DNA of 64,000 nucleotides from positions 1 through 64,000 of the forward strand of contig NZ_FOLC01000015.1 in the NCBI RefSeq assembly GCF_900112135.1, read 5' to 3'. Source of the stretch: Collimonas sp. OK412. Its GTDB lineage: Bacteria > Pseudomonadota > Gammaproteobacteria > Burkholderiales > Burkholderiaceae_D. The notes beneath the pieces were generated by a model that worked only from the letters and a program-made list of their open reading frames with translations, ran no database searches and had not been told where the DNA came from. Of the stretch, positions 1 to 9,046 are shown piece by piece. Position 1 is the first letter of the stretch. Every line of letters begins with the position of its first letter. A program made the position numbers and the translations under genes.

Positions 1-2
1 TC

Positions 3-308
3 AAAAACAGCGATGCCGCTGTAGCATTTGTCGGAATGGATCCACGTCCTTGCGACTCCGGCCAAAAGCGGGGACGGCGGCGTCTGTCCAAGCGCGGTCC
101 GTCGGAAGGTCGACGGCTCTTGTTCAATGCGGCAATGGCAGCAGCAAAATCACCGATTTGGGCACCTACCTATGCCCACTATCGCCAACTCGGGTGGGCT
201 TCCACTGCGGCCATCGTGATCATTGCACGCAAAATCCTGCGCATCGCTTACATCTTGACGAAGAACGGATCAAGCTTCGACCCTAACCTCGTTCCCATAA
301 AAATTTGA
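3..308 (+). pseudogene. IS110-family transposase, C-terminal fragment (5' end outside window)
   Basis: The frame is open from the left edge, so the start lies outside the window. The readable peptide contains AFVGMDPRPCDSGQKRG, then RRRLSKRGPSEGRRLLFNAA, then STAAIVIIARKILRIAY. This is the end of the Transposase_20 domain of IS110/IS1111 elements, which in full-length members lies in the last 100 or so residues. Whether the upstream DEDD catalytic half exists cannot be seen. Two residue patches common in intact relatives look altered (YAHYRQLGW before STAA), so a decayed copy is possible. No inverted repeats are expected for this family, so the right end is not obvious. The family call is from recognised motifs; the pseudogene status is an inference. 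Confidence 0.6.
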
Positions 309-622
309 CGAAAACCATAGAATCTATTACACCCTACGCCTTCCCGCGTTTGCGTCAGAGCTCTATATTCCGTAATTCGATTTGACTCCAATCCGACCTC
401 AATCTGGTGGCCATCAGCTTAAATTGACGGTCCGACGCGTTCATTAGTCATGAAGCCACAGGCCCCGCCTGTGGTTTTTTCTAATCGGCTGCTCTGCGTT
501 TTCCGCGAATCGATTTTTTAAGATCATTCCTATATTTGTCTTAGGGGCGAATGTGTATTGTTTTCGATTCAATCCAAAGAAGTACTCAATAAGTATTGAT
601 ATCTGTTTCGGGAAATAACACT
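309..622. other. Non-coding stretch between transposase fragment and orphan gene
   Basis: About 310 bases without a convincing gene. It holds one clear intrinsic terminator (456-480). It is more AT-rich than the genes to the right, and the last 100 bases (from about 520) presumably carry the promoter of the orphan gene. Nothing else stands out. Confidence 0.5.
456..480 (+). terminator. Rho-independent terminator
   Basis: An 8-bp perfect stem CCACAGGC / GCCTGTGG with a CCC loop is followed directly by six T residues. It lies about 150 bases beyond the transposase stop, so it may have served an older gene disrupted by the element. Confidence 0.8.
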
Positions 623-1129
623 ATGCTGACCGTCAAGGATGTAACACAATTTTTTGGCTATCCGCCGCAACACCCTGACTTTGATCGTTATCTAACCAGT
701 TGTGGGCTGAGCGAGCGCCCCGTGTTTGAGGGAAATGCGTATGTCTCTACAGACAATCCACGAGAAGGATTTACATTGGTTTTTGAAGTTAAGCATGGGT
801 ATGAGGAATATTGCGGGCCCGCAAAAGAAGGCGGAGAGATGATTTTCAAAAAATTGCAGTTGTACAGTGGCCTTCATTCAAGAGACAGGGCGTATCGTCG
901 TTATGCTGGTGATTTACCACATGGACTGCGTTTTGAATGTACGCCCGCTGAAGCCAAGACGCTGCTTGGAAAACCCGATTATGAGGCGCCGCCCGATTCT
1001 CATACCATATTACTTATGTGGAACAACAAAGATGGCCACGATCTCAGCATTGTTTTTTTGTCTGACGAACGGGGTATTCGATTTATATACGTTAACGCCT
1101 TGAGAACAGTACCCGTTGAATGGGATTAA
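623..1129 (+). CDS. Hypothetical protein, immunity-protein-like, AT-rich
   Basis: The protein has 168 residues if read from the ATG at 623; an in-frame TTG at 596 would add nine residues but has no better ribosome site. I do not recognise a named family with certainty. It is soluble, with no signal peptide or membrane segment, and mixes acidic and aromatic residues (CGPAKEGGEMIFKKLQLYSG, ILLMWNNKDGHDLSIVFLSD). The strand-rich end and small size resemble SUKH/Imm-type immunity proteins of polymorphic toxin systems. That resemblance is only a guess from style, and no toxin gene is visible. Base composition is clearly poorer in GC than the efflux genes that follow. With the transposase tail beside it, recent transfer is plausible. 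Confidence 0.55.
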   Translation: MLTVKDVTQFFGYPPQHPDFDRYLTSCGLSERPVFEGNAYVSTDNPREGFTLVFEVKHGYEEYCGPAKEGGEMIFKKLQLYSGLHSRDRAYRRYAGDLPHGLRFECTPAEAKTLLGKPDYEAPPDSHTILLMWNNKDGHDLSIVFLSDERGIRFIYVNALRTVPVEWD

Positions 1130-1195
1130 ATATGTGCAAGCCTCTATAAACCAAGCTAATATTTTTCCTGTATTGATATTTTCATCGAGCGCCGC

Positions 1196-1264
1196 CAACG
1201 CGGTAAAGCCTACCCTGTAGGGCGTAATAGCGAAGCGTATTACGCCGTACGCCTTGCCGCGTTG
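1196..1264. repeat. REP-like nested inverted repeat
   Basis: An outer arm pair CAACGCGG (1196-1203) / CCGCGTTG (1257-1264) encloses an inner perfect 9-bp pair GGCGTAATA (1221-1229) / TATTACGCC (1238-1246) around GCGAAGCG. This layout, with a GCGAAGCG-type loop and GTAGGG nearby, is typical of extragenic palindromic repeats dispersed in proteobacterial genomes. It sits 11 bases beyond the 3' end of the RND pump gene and could also fold as an RNA end structure. Confidence 0.65.
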
Positions 1265-1274
1265 TACGGCCGGA

Positions 1275-4200
1275 TCAAAGTAAACCTCCCCCAACCGCCT
1301 CCTTGAGCTGGGCTTCCTTTTTCCCGGAAAACAGCTTCTTCAGCCAATGCTCGAACTCGTCGACATAGGTAAACACCACCGGCACCACCAGCAAGCTTAG
1401 CGCGGTCGAGGTCAGCAGGCCGCCGATGACGGCCACCGCCATCGGTTGCCGGAAGCTGGAGTCGGCGCCAAACCCTAGGGCGATCGGCGCCATGCCGGCG
1501 ATCATGGCGACGGTGGTCATCACGATCGGCCGGGCCCGCTTATGGCAGGCGTCTATCAATGCCTCGAACACCGACAGGCCGCGGTCGCGCTTGCCGACGA
1601 TGGCGTATTCGACTAGCAATATCGAGTTCTTGGTCACGATCCCCATCAGCATCACCAGCCCGATCATCGACGGGATGTCCAGCTCGCTGCGCGCCATCAG
1701 CAGCGCCAGGAAAGCGCCGCCAAGCGACAAGGGAATGGCCGACAGGATGGTGACCGGCTGCAGGAAATCGCGGAACAGCAGCACCAGCACGCAAAACACG
1801 CACAGCACGCCGATGACAATCGCCATCATGAACCCCGCGCCCAGCTCAGCCGCGATTTCCGCATCGCCGGTCTGGATCAGCTGCACGCTGGACGGCATCT
1901 GCTTGACCGCCGGCAGCGCTTTCGCCGCCGCCAGCGCTTCGCCCAGGGGCATGCCGCCGAGATCGGCGCTGACCGTGACGTAGCGCCGGCGGTCGTATCG
2001 TTCGATTTTCGACGGCCCGCTCTCCACTGACAAACTCGCCACCGAGGAAAGCGGCACCAGGCCGTTGCGGCCGAGCACGTGCAGGTTGGCAAACGTGGTC
2101 ACGTTCTGGCGATCGACGTCCGGCACGCTGACATTGATATCGACCTGCCGGTTGTCGAGATTCAGCTTGGCCAGGTTTGCCGAAAAATCGCCGGCCGTGG
2201 CGATCCGCACCACCTGGCCGATGGCAGCGGTCGACACGCCCAGTTCGCTGGCGCGCTGCAGGTCGGGCCGCACGATGATTTCCGGGCGCTCCAGGCTGGC
2301 GGTGGAACTGATGTTGGCCAAGCTGCCGACGCCGCGCAATTGCCGCTCCATCGCCTGGGCCGTCGCCTTCAGCGCATTTTCATTGTCGCCGGCAAGGATC
2401 AGCTGCATTTTCTCGCCAGGGCCGCCCGCACCCACCGTGAAACGGGCGCCGGGCACATTCAGCAAGGCACGCCGCACCGCTTTCTCGATTTCGGTCTGGC
2501 GCGGGCGTTTGGCGCGATCGGCCAGCGACAGCGTCAGCGATCCGTTGCGCACTTCGCCAGCCTGCAGCTGTCCGCCGCCGACCACCTGCGACACGCCTAC
2601 CGTGGTAAAGATAGCGTCGATGCCGCCCACGCTGCCCAGCGCGGTGCGCGCCCGTTCGGCTACCGCCAGCGTATTCTGCAATGAGCTGCCGGGCGGCAGT
2701 TCGACGTTGACTGTCGTATACCCGCGGTCGGCCGGCGGCATCAAACCGGTCGAGATGAAGGGAATCAGGGCCACTGAACCGACAAAAAACAGCGTCGCCG
2801 CCAGCATCGTGGTCTTGCGGTATGTCATGCACCAGCGCACCGCATGCAGGTACCAGCGCATGATCCGGCCATCCTGCTGTTCAACCGCAGGCTTGGATTT
2901 CAACAGGTAGGCGGCCATCATCGGCGTCAGGATGCGCGCCACCAGCAACGAAGTAAGGACAGCGATCACCGCGGTCCAGCCGAACTGCTTGAAAAACATG
3001 CCTGCAATGCCGCTCATCATGGCCGTCGGCAGGAACACCACGACCAGGGCCATGGTGGTGGCCATCACGGCTAGCGCGATCTCGGTGACCGCGTCGCCGG
3101 CCGCCTGCAGGATCGGCTTGCCCATATGCGCATGGCGCTCGATATTCTCGATTTCGACAATCGCATCGTCCACCAGGATGCCGACGATCACCGCCAGCGC
3201 CAGCAAGGTCAGGGTATTCAGGGAAAACCCGAACCACGCCATGGCGGCAAAGGCAGGCAGGATCGACAAGGGCAGCGCCGAGGCCGCGACCAGGGTCGCG
3301 CGCCAGTCGCGCAAGAAAAACCACACCACCAGCACCGCCAGGATCGAGCCTTCGTACAGCATGTCCATCGAGCCTTCGTACTGCTCCTTGGTGTAGCCGA
3401 CCGTTCCCGAAATCCGCGTGAACTTCAATGTGCGGTTGCTGGCTTGCAGCTTTTCCAGCGCCGCGCCGACGTTTTTGGCGATCACGGTTTCGTCGTAGCC
3501 CTTGGCGCGGAATACCTTGAAGCCGACCACCGGCTTGCCGTCCAACAAGGCAATCTGGGCGCGCTCGGCGTTGGCGTCGCTGATGGTGGCGATCTGGTCC
3601 AGCCTGAGCTTGCGCCCGTTGGCCAGCGTTATCGGGAACGCGGCCAGCTCTGAAGCCTGGTGCACCGTAGCGATCACGCGCGCAGATTGTTCTTCCTGGC
3701 CGAACTGCCCGCGGCCGCCCGACGATTCCTGCTGCATGTTGCGCAGCGCCTGCGAGACATCGACAGCGGTCACGCCCTGCGCCGCCATGCGCACCGGATC
3801 GACGGCGACGCGCACCTGGCGCGTCAGGCCGCCCACCCGGTCTATGCGGCCGATGCCCGGCACTGCCAGGATCGCCTTGCCGACGGTGTCGTCGACAAAC
3901 CAGGACAGCGCTTCTTCGCTCATGTCGGCGGCGATGGCGTACACCAGCACCGCATCGCCGCCGACGGTGACGGCGCTGACGGTCGGCTGCTGCAGGTCGG
4001 TCGGCAACTGCGAGCGTACGCTGTCGACTGAATTCTTGGTGTCGATCAGGGCGTCCGAGAGATTTTTTTCAAGGACGAATTCGACCGTGATCTGCACCTG
4101 GCCGTCGGTGATCGAGGTGCGCAGGTGCTTGAGCCCGTTCATGGTCGCCAGCGCGTCTTCCACCTTGCGCGCCACTTCGGTTTCCAGCTGCGCCGGCGCC

Positions 4201-4361
4201 GCGCCGGGCTGGGTCAGCGTGACATTGATGGTGGGCAGGTCGATATCCGGCAAGTTTTGAATAGGCAGCTTATGGAAACCCATGATGCCGGCGATGGTCA
4301 GCAAGGCAAACAGCAGGATCGCCGGGATCGGGTTGCGAATGGACCAGGTGGCGAAATTCAT
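1275..4361 (-). CDS. RND efflux pump, inner-membrane permease (HAE1/AcrB family)
   Basis: The protein has 1028 residues, normal for the family. It is the proton-driven pump of a tripartite efflux complex in the inner membrane. It starts MNFATWSIRNPIPAILLFAL (first membrane segment) and has PDIDLPTINVTLTQPGAAP in the first porter loop. The TM4 proton-relay pair is in GILVDDAIVEIENIERH and the TM10 lysine in MGIVTKNSILLVEYA. The internal duplication (two sets of membrane helices and large periplasmic loops) is clear. The start overlaps the adaptor gene stop by four bases, so translation is probably coupled. It resembles multidrug rather than heavy-metal RND pumps, because it lacks the Met/Glu metal motifs of CusA/CzcA. 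Substrates cannot be deduced. Confidence 0.92.
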   Translation of the reverse strand: MNFATWSIRNPIPAILLFALLTIAGIMGFHKLPIQNLPDIDLPTINVTLTQPGAAPAQLETEVARKVEDALATMNGLKHLRTSITDGQVQITVEFVLEKNLSDALIDTKNSVDSVRSQLPTDLQQPTVSAVTVGGDAVLVYAIAADMSEEALSWFVDDTVGKAILAVPGIGRIDRVGGLTRQVRVAVDPVRMAAQGVTAVDVSQALRNMQQESSGGRGQFGQEEQSARVIATVHQASELAAFPITLANGRKLRLDQIATISDANAERAQIALLDGKPVVGFKVFRAKGYDETVIAKNVGAALEKLQASNRTLKFTRISGTVGYTKEQYEGSMDMLYEGSILAVLVVWFFLRDWRATLVAASALPLSILPAFAAMAWFGFSLNTLTLLALAVIVGILVDDAIVEIENIERHAHMGKPILQAAGDAVTEIALAVMATTMALVVVFLPTAMMSGIAGMFFKQFGWTAVIAVLTSLLVARILTPMMAAYLLKSKPAVEQQDGRIMRWYLHAVRWCMTYRKTTMLAATLFFVGSVALIPFISTGLMPPADRGYTTVNVELPPGSSLQNTLAVAERARTALGSVGGIDAIFTTVGVSQVVGGGQLQAGEVRNGSLTLSLADRAKRPRQTEIEKAVRRALLNVPGARFTVGAGGPGEKMQLILAGDNENALKATAQAMERQLRGVGSLANISSTASLERPEIIVRPDLQRASELGVSTAAIGQVVRIATAGDFSANLAKLNLDNRQVDINVSVPDVDRQNVTTFANLHVLGRNGLVPLSSVASLSVESGPSKIERYDRRRYVTVSADLGGMPLGEALAAAKALPAVKQMPSSVQLIQTGDAEIAAELGAGFMMAIVIGVLCVFCVLVLLFRDFLQPVTILSAIPLSLGGAFLALLMARSELDIPSMIGLVMLMGIVTKNSILLVEYAIVGKRDRGLSVFEALIDACHKRARPIVMTTVAMIAGMAPIALGFGADSSFRQPMAVAVIGGLLTSTALSLLVVPVVFTYVDEFEHWLKKLFSGKKEAQLKEAVGGGLL

Positions 4362-5503
4362 TTGGCCTCCTTGGCTGCCGGCGCAGCGGCGGTATCCGCG
4401 GCGCTGCTTGCAACCCGCACGGTATCGCCCTCATTGAGGAAACCGGCGCCAAGCACCACGACCTGGTCCGATGGCGCAACGCCGTTGACGATCTCGATGT
4501 CGGTCCCCTGCCGGCGCCCGGTGACGACCGCCAGCCGCTCTACTTTATTGCTGCCGTCGCCCTTGAACTTGAGCACATAGGTATGGCCGTCGCGGATGAC
4601 GATGCTCTGCGCCGGCACCACCAGCGCCTGCTTCGGATTGAGCGCGATCGCGCCGTTGGCGTACATGCCGGCCCGCACTTGCAGGCCGTCGGCGATATCG
4701 GCATACACCAGTCCGAGCCGCGAGCTGCTGTCCAGCGACGGTGCGGTTTGCCGGACCACGGCAGACGCCGTGCCGCCGCCGGGCAGCGCCAGCGCCACCT
4801 GCTGGCTGGCCGCAATCCGCGCCAGCTGCTCCGCCGTCACTTCGCCGCGCCACTCCAGGCGCCCTTTCAAGATCATCCTGAACAGTTCCTGCCCGGTCGA
4901 TACTACCGAACCGGCGGTGGCGGAGCGCGCGCTGATGACGCCGTCGTCGGGCGCGATCACATCGGTATAACGCAGCTGCAGCTGCTTGAACGCAAGCTGG
5001 GCGCGCGCCGTCTTGGCCAGCGTGGTCGACTGCAGCACGTCCTGGTCGCTGATGCCGCCGCTGCCCTGCAGCGAAATGGCCCGTTTGGCGTTGGCTTCGG
5101 CCTGATCGTAAGCGGCCACCAGTTGCGCTTCTTCGGCGCGCAGCAGGTCGGGATTGAGACGCGCCAGGACCTGGCCCTTCTTGACATGGTCACCTACATT
5201 GACCCGCACCTGGTCCAGCTGGTAGCCGCCGATCTGGCTGCCTATGATCGCTTCCTGCCAGGGCGCGACGGCGCCGGACGCGGTCAGGGTCTCGGCCCAG
5301 CTTGCCTGGGATGGCCGGGCGATCGTCACTGTCAGCGCCGGCGTGGTCTGGGTCGGCTTGGCTTCGGCTTTGCCGGATTTCACCAGCATGGTTACGCCGG
5401 CGGCGACCGCTGCCACGGCAAATACAAGGGCAACGGCGATGGCGACGCCCTTGCGCCGCGGGGAGGATTTGACGGGTGCTACCATTGGTTCGGACGCATT
5501 CAT
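4358..5503 (-). CDS. RND efflux periplasmic adaptor (HlyD/MFP family)
   Basis: The protein has 381 residues and links the inner-membrane pump to the outer-membrane channel. The N-terminus has a short cytoplasmic arm and one membrane anchor (GVAIAVALVFAVAAVAAGVT). Next come the first lipoyl half (ASGAVAPWQEAIIGSQIGGY, VGDHVKKGQVLARL), a helical hairpin (AEEAQLVAAYDQAEANAKRA), the second lipoyl half and the beta-barrel (RAGMYANGAI). The start at 5503 is chosen because AGGAAA stands just upstream; an in-frame ATG at 5560 lacks a ribosome site. The tail is Ala/Lys rich. It is the middle gene of the efflux operon. Confidence 0.9.
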   Translation of the reverse strand: MNASEPMVAPVKSSPRRKGVAIAVALVFAVAAVAAGVTMLVKSGKAEAKPTQTTPALTVTIARPSQASWAETLTASGAVAPWQEAIIGSQIGGYQLDQVRVNVGDHVKKGQVLARLNPDLLRAEEAQLVAAYDQAEANAKRAISLQGSGGISDQDVLQSTTLAKTARAQLAFKQLQLRYTDVIAPDDGVISARSATAGSVVSTGQELFRMILKGRLEWRGEVTAEQLARIAASQQVALALPGGGTASAVVRQTAPSLDSSSRLGLVYADIADGLQVRAGMYANGAIALNPKQALVVPAQSIVIRDGHTYVLKFKGDGSNKVERLAVVTGRRQGTDIEIVNGVAPSDQVVVLGAGFLNEGDTVRVASSAADTAAAPAAKEAK

Positions 5504-5568
5504 GGCTGGGTTTCCTGGTGTATTGCTATCGTATGGTTGTAATGGCGCTGGTGCGGACATGCACCGTG

Positions 5569-7023
5569 CTAGCCCGGGTTATCGATTTGCCCGGTCGCCT
5601 GCATCAGGCTGATCCAGGCTTGCCCCTGGTCGCGCTTGGCGGCAATGAAATTCTCTTCGGCGGTCTGGCGCTGGCGCCGGATGTCTTCCAGCTCGAACAT
5701 GCTGATGGCGCCGGCCCGCCACTGCGCCTGGCTGGCGCGGAAACTGAGCTGGGCGGCGTCTACCGCATCCTGCGACGATTTCACCCGTTCTTCGGCCGAA
5801 GTCTGGAACGCCAGCGCATCTTCGACGTTCTGGACCACGGTACGTAAAGTCGACTGCAATGTGGCGGCAGCTTCCCGGTAGCGTCCGGTGGCGGCATCGA
5901 CATTGGCCGCGCCGGCGCCGCCGTCGAATAAAGGAACGCTCAATCCCGGCCCGGCCGACCAACTGGTGAAATTGACCGAATTGCCGACGGCGCGCAGCCA
6001 ATTCCCCGACAGCATGGCGCTAAGGCTGATGGTCGGCAGCCGCTGCGCGCGCGCCACTCCGATATCCGACCAGGCCGCGGCCAGCAAGCGCTCGGCGGAT
6101 ACCAGGCTCGGATGATCGCGCAGCACCGTCGCCGGCAGCTCCGGCTGCATGGCCGGCGGGGTCGGCATGACATGCGCGACATCGTCCAGGATCGCGCTGC
6201 TTTCCTGCGGATCGGCATTGCTTGCCGCTGGCAGCAGCAAGCGGCGCACCGCTGCCGCCGGCTGTCCGGTCAGCGCTACCAGCGCATCGACGCTGCGCGT
6301 GCATTGTTCCTGCTGGCTGATGCGTGCGGTGCGGGCGTTAGCCAGGTTGGTCAGCGCGCTGAATTCCGCCGAAGGCGCGATATAACCGACTGCGCGCCGC
6401 TTGCGGGTAAGGGTCAGCTCGGTTTCGCGCGAAGCGATGTCAGCGTCGCGCACCTGCAGCGAATAGGCGCAGGCGCGCAGCGAAAGACTGGTATTGGCGA
6501 CTTGCGCCGCCAGCGACAGGCGGGCGCCTTGCGCATCGGCCGTGCGCGCATCGAGGCGCCGTTGCGCCGCCGAGACCGATTCCCTGATGCGCCCCCAAAG
6601 GTCGATCTCCCAGCTGAAATCGGCGCCGACCGAGGATGAGCTTTCCAGCATGGTAGTGGAACTGCCGCCCAGCGTGTTCTGGGTCTGCGCGCGCGTGGCG
6701 CTGGCGTTGCCGTTCACCGCAGGCAGGCGCTGCGCATTGGCGACGCCGGCCGCGGCCTTGGCCTGGTCTACCCTGGCCGCAGCCTGGGCCAGGGTCGGGT
6801 TATCGGCAAACGCCGAGGACACCAGGCTGTCGATGGCGGGATCCCCCAACTGGGTCCACCACTGCCCATTCGCGGCCACTGCGCTGCGTTTGCCGGGATG
6901 CGGATTGTTTTCCCAATCGGCCGGGACCGGCTGCTTGGGCGGTGCATAGGCGGGCTGGGTTGCGCACGCGCTCAGGAGCAAGGCAACTGCCGCGGCGGCG
7001 GCAAAGATTTTCATTTTTGGCAT
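5569..7023 (-). CDS. Outer-membrane efflux lipoprotein (NodT/OprM family)
   Basis: The protein has 484 residues starting MPKMKIFAAAAAVALLLSAC. The lipobox LLSAC gives a lipid-modified cysteine near residue 20. Two OEP repeats follow, with long helices (for example PTLAQAAARVDQAKAAAGVA and the second half from about residue 260), as in TolC-like trimers. It forms the outer-membrane exit duct for the pump encoded downstream. It is the first gene of the operon (OMF-adaptor-pump order), 65 bases from the adaptor gene. Upstream lies the shared promoter region with the divergent TetR gene and two operator-like sites. Confidence 0.9.
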   Translation of the reverse strand: MPKMKIFAAAAAVALLLSACATQPAYAPPKQPVPADWENNPHPGKRSAVAANGQWWTQLGDPAIDSLVSSAFADNPTLAQAAARVDQAKAAAGVANAQRLPAVNGNASATRAQTQNTLGGSSTTMLESSSSVGADFSWEIDLWGRIRESVSAAQRRLDARTADAQGARLSLAAQVANTSLSLRACAYSLQVRDADIASRETELTLTRKRRAVGYIAPSAEFSALTNLANARTARISQQEQCTRSVDALVALTGQPAAAVRRLLLPAASNADPQESSAILDDVAHVMPTPPAMQPELPATVLRDHPSLVSAERLLAAAWSDIGVARAQRLPTISLSAMLSGNWLRAVGNSVNFTSWSAGPGLSVPLFDGGAGAANVDAATGRYREAAATLQSTLRTVVQNVEDALAFQTSAEERVKSSQDAVDAAQLSFRASQAQWRAGAISMFELEDIRRQRQTAEENFIAAKRDQGQAWISLMQATGQIDNPG

Positions 7024-7089
7024 ATCCGTTTCAATCCATTCCTGCTTTACCTGGAGCCCGATGGGTTTTGTCCGACTGACACTATTTAA

Positions 7090-7105
7090 TAGATCGAGCA
7101 TTCTA
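7090..7105. promoter_or_regulatory. Operator-like site 1 (TAGA-N8-TCTA)
   Basis: This 16-bp dyad, TAGA TCGAGCAT TCTA, lies about 67 bases before the outer-membrane factor start. It sits inside a wider dyad AATAGA...TCTATT (7088-7111). The same TAGA-N8-TCTA pattern recurs at 7144-7159, which suggests two binding sites for the neighbouring TetR protein. Confidence 0.55.
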
Positions 7106-7143
7106 TCTATTATATGCAGGAATAAGCCGCCGTCAATTTATGT

Positions 7144-7159
7144 TAGATTGATCGCTCTA
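7144..7159. promoter_or_regulatory. Operator-like site 2 (TAGA-N8-TCTA)
   Basis: TAGA TTGATCGC TCTA is centred 54 bases from site 1 and lies 31 bases before the TetR start codon. It has the same half-sites and the same 8-bp spacer. Its position suits autoregulation of the TetR gene. Confidence 0.55.
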
Positions 7160-7190
7160 TTTTGTATCTTTTTGGTTTTAAGGAGGCCGC

Positions 7191-7820
7191 ATGCGCAAAA
7201 TCGACCCGGTAAAACATGAGCAAAAGCGGCGCGACATCCTCGAAGCCGCAGGCCGCTGCTTTGCCAAGGACGGGTTCCGCGGCGCCAGCATTTCCAGCAT
7301 CTGCTCCGAAGCAAAAATCAGCGCCGGCCACCTGTATCACTATTTCGCCAGCAAGGAAGCGATCATCGAGGCCATGGCTGCGACCGGCCTCGAACACGCG
7401 GAAGCGCGTTTCAATCACTTGATGAAAAGCGACAATCCGATCGAAGGCCTGATAGCCGAAATCGAGCAAGCCAACACCCAGAGCTGCTCCGCGCAGCAGC
7501 ATCAGATCGACATGCGCGCAAAAAAACAGCTGCATGTGGACATGCTGGCCGAAGCCGGCCGCAATCCCGCCATGGCCGAAATCGTCAACCAGCATTCCAC
7601 GAAAATACGCGGAATGCTGGCCACCCTGCTGGAAACAGCCCAGAAACGCGGGCAGATCGACCAGACCCTGGATCCAGACCTGGCCGCCGCCATTCTGCTG
7701 AGCGCCATGGAAGGCGTCGGCAACATGACGATGCGCGATCCAGAGCTCGACATGAAAAAGAAACTGGAGATGCTGAGCACGCTGATCAAGCGTTTCCTGA
7801 CACCGAGCTCAGGTAAATAA
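7191..7820 (+). CDS. TetR/AcrR-family repressor
   Basis: The protein has 209 residues. The N-terminal helix-turn-helix spans about residues 12-58, with AAGRCFAKDGFRGASISSIC and SAGHLYHYFASKEAIIEAMA, the typical TetR recognition and hinge sequence. The C-terminal ligand domain is AcrR/BetI-like (DPDLAAAILLSAMEGVGNMT). The start has a strong AAGGAGG ribosome site. It is transcribed away from the RND operon, across an intergenic region carrying two equal dyads, so it is most likely the local repressor of the pump, relieved by a pump substrate. The regulatory link is inference from layout. Confidence 0.88.
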   Translation: MRKIDPVKHEQKRRDILEAAGRCFAKDGFRGASISSICSEAKISAGHLYHYFASKEAIIEAMAATGLEHAEARFNHLMKSDNPIEGLIAEIEQANTQSCSAQQHQIDMRAKKQLHVDMLAEAGRNPAMAEIVNQHSTKIRGMLATLLETAQKRGQIDQTLDPDLAAAILLSAMEGVGNMTMRDPELDMKKKLEMLSTLIKRFLTPSSGK

Positions 7821-7852
7821 AAATAGAGCCCGGGTTTAAGTCATCGATCTTG

Positions 7853-9046
7853 TTACCTGGCTTGCTTCACCGCTAGCCATTCGTTCAGCGCCGCCCTGGC
7901 AGTCGGGGTGAAGTCGGTGAACACGCCATCCACGCCGAGCTCAAAATACGCCTTGTACTCCGCCTTCGGGTCACCGTTATAGGTGCGCGTCAAGCGCGCC
8001 GGTTCATCGCGGTAGGTGAACGGATGCACGAACAGGCCTAGCCGGTGGGCGTCGGTGACCAGGCTGGTCGGCGCCATGTTGGAGGCGTCCGACAGCTTCT
8101 TCACCGCATTGCCGGCGGCGTCCACGCCTTGCGGCGGCAGTATGTAAAGTTTCCATGGACCGATGCCGTCGGCATAGGTCTTGACTTCAGCCAGGCCTTC
8201 CGGCGTCGCCATTGCCGCGAAGGTGCGCGGATCGCCCTTTTGCAGCCAGGAGAAAGGTTTGGCTGTGTCCGGCGAGCCGTAGGTCATGACGCCGGTCTTG
8301 AAATCGGTGCCGTCGCCATCCATCAGCTGCACCACCTTGGTCTTGAGGCCGAGGCGGCGCATCAGCTTCAGGCTCTCCGGCTCGAACGATTGCACGAACA
8401 CCGGGGAATCATGGGTGTTCCAGCCTTCCTTCTCCAGCATCGCGAGCAGTTTTTCTTCCAGCGGCACGCCCAGCGCGCGCTGGTAGATCGGATTCTTGGT
8501 TTCCGGATAGATCGTCAGGGTGCTGCGGGGATTGGCGGCGCGGGTGGCTTTGGCAAGGTCGATGACTTCCTGGAATGTCGCCATCGGATACATGCCGTCG
8601 TACTGGTGGCTGCGGACCGCGATCGGTTGCTTGACGCGCAAGGTCTTCAGTTCAGCCGCGGTGAAATCGCTGATATACCAGTCCGGCGCCACGGCCACGC
8701 CGTCGACCGTGCGCGATTTCTTGCGCGACGCAAATTCAGGGTGGCTGGCGACATCGGTGGTGTCGCTCAGGAACGGGTTGTGGCAGACGAACAGCACGCC
8801 GTCGCTGGACGACATCAAGTCCATTTCCAGCGAATCGGTGCCGGCGGCGATCGCCGCCTGGTAACCGGCGATGATTTCTTCCGGATACAGGCCGGCCAGC
8901 CCGCGGTGGCCGATGACCAGCGGCGGATTGCCGTCGAGCGTCTTGAGGCCGGGGTAATGCGCGGCGCCGCCGGACGTCGGCTGGCTGGCGCAGCCCGCAG
9001 CCAGGGCGGCTGCGGCAAACAATGAAGCTGTCAGTACGTATTTCAT
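7853..9046 (-). CDS. Glycerophosphodiester phosphodiesterase, lipoprotein
   Basis: The protein has 397 residues. A lipoprotein signal (MKYVLTASLFAAAALAAGC) anchors it to the envelope. The GDPD barrel begins at PLVIGHRGLAGLYPE with the catalytic HRG; EMDLMSSSDGVLFVCHNPFL supplies the metal-binding E-x-D and the second catalytic His. YPETKNPIYQ is the third metal-ligand strand. The length and the insertion between the strands match GlpQ-type periplasmic enzymes, which release glycerol-3-phosphate from glycerophosphodiesters. It is a single gene, convergent with the TetR gene 32 bases away. The natural head group is unknown. Confidence 0.88.
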   Translation of the reverse strand: MKYVLTASLFAAAALAAGCASQPTSGGAAHYPGLKTLDGNPPLVIGHRGLAGLYPEEIIAGYQAAIAAGTDSLEMDLMSSSDGVLFVCHNPFLSDTTDVASHPEFASRKKSRTVDGVAVAPDWYISDFTAAELKTLRVKQPIAVRSHQYDGMYPMATFQEVIDLAKATRAANPRSTLTIYPETKNPIYQRALGVPLEEKLLAMLEKEGWNTHDSPVFVQSFEPESLKLMRRLGLKTKVVQLMDGDGTDFKTGVMTYGSPDTAKPFSWLQKGDPRTFAAMATPEGLAEVKTYADGIGPWKLYILPPQGVDAAGNAVKKLSDASNMAPTSLVTDAHRLGLFVHPFTYRDEPARLTRTYNGDPKAEYKAYFELGVDGVFTDFTPTARAALNEWLAVKQAR

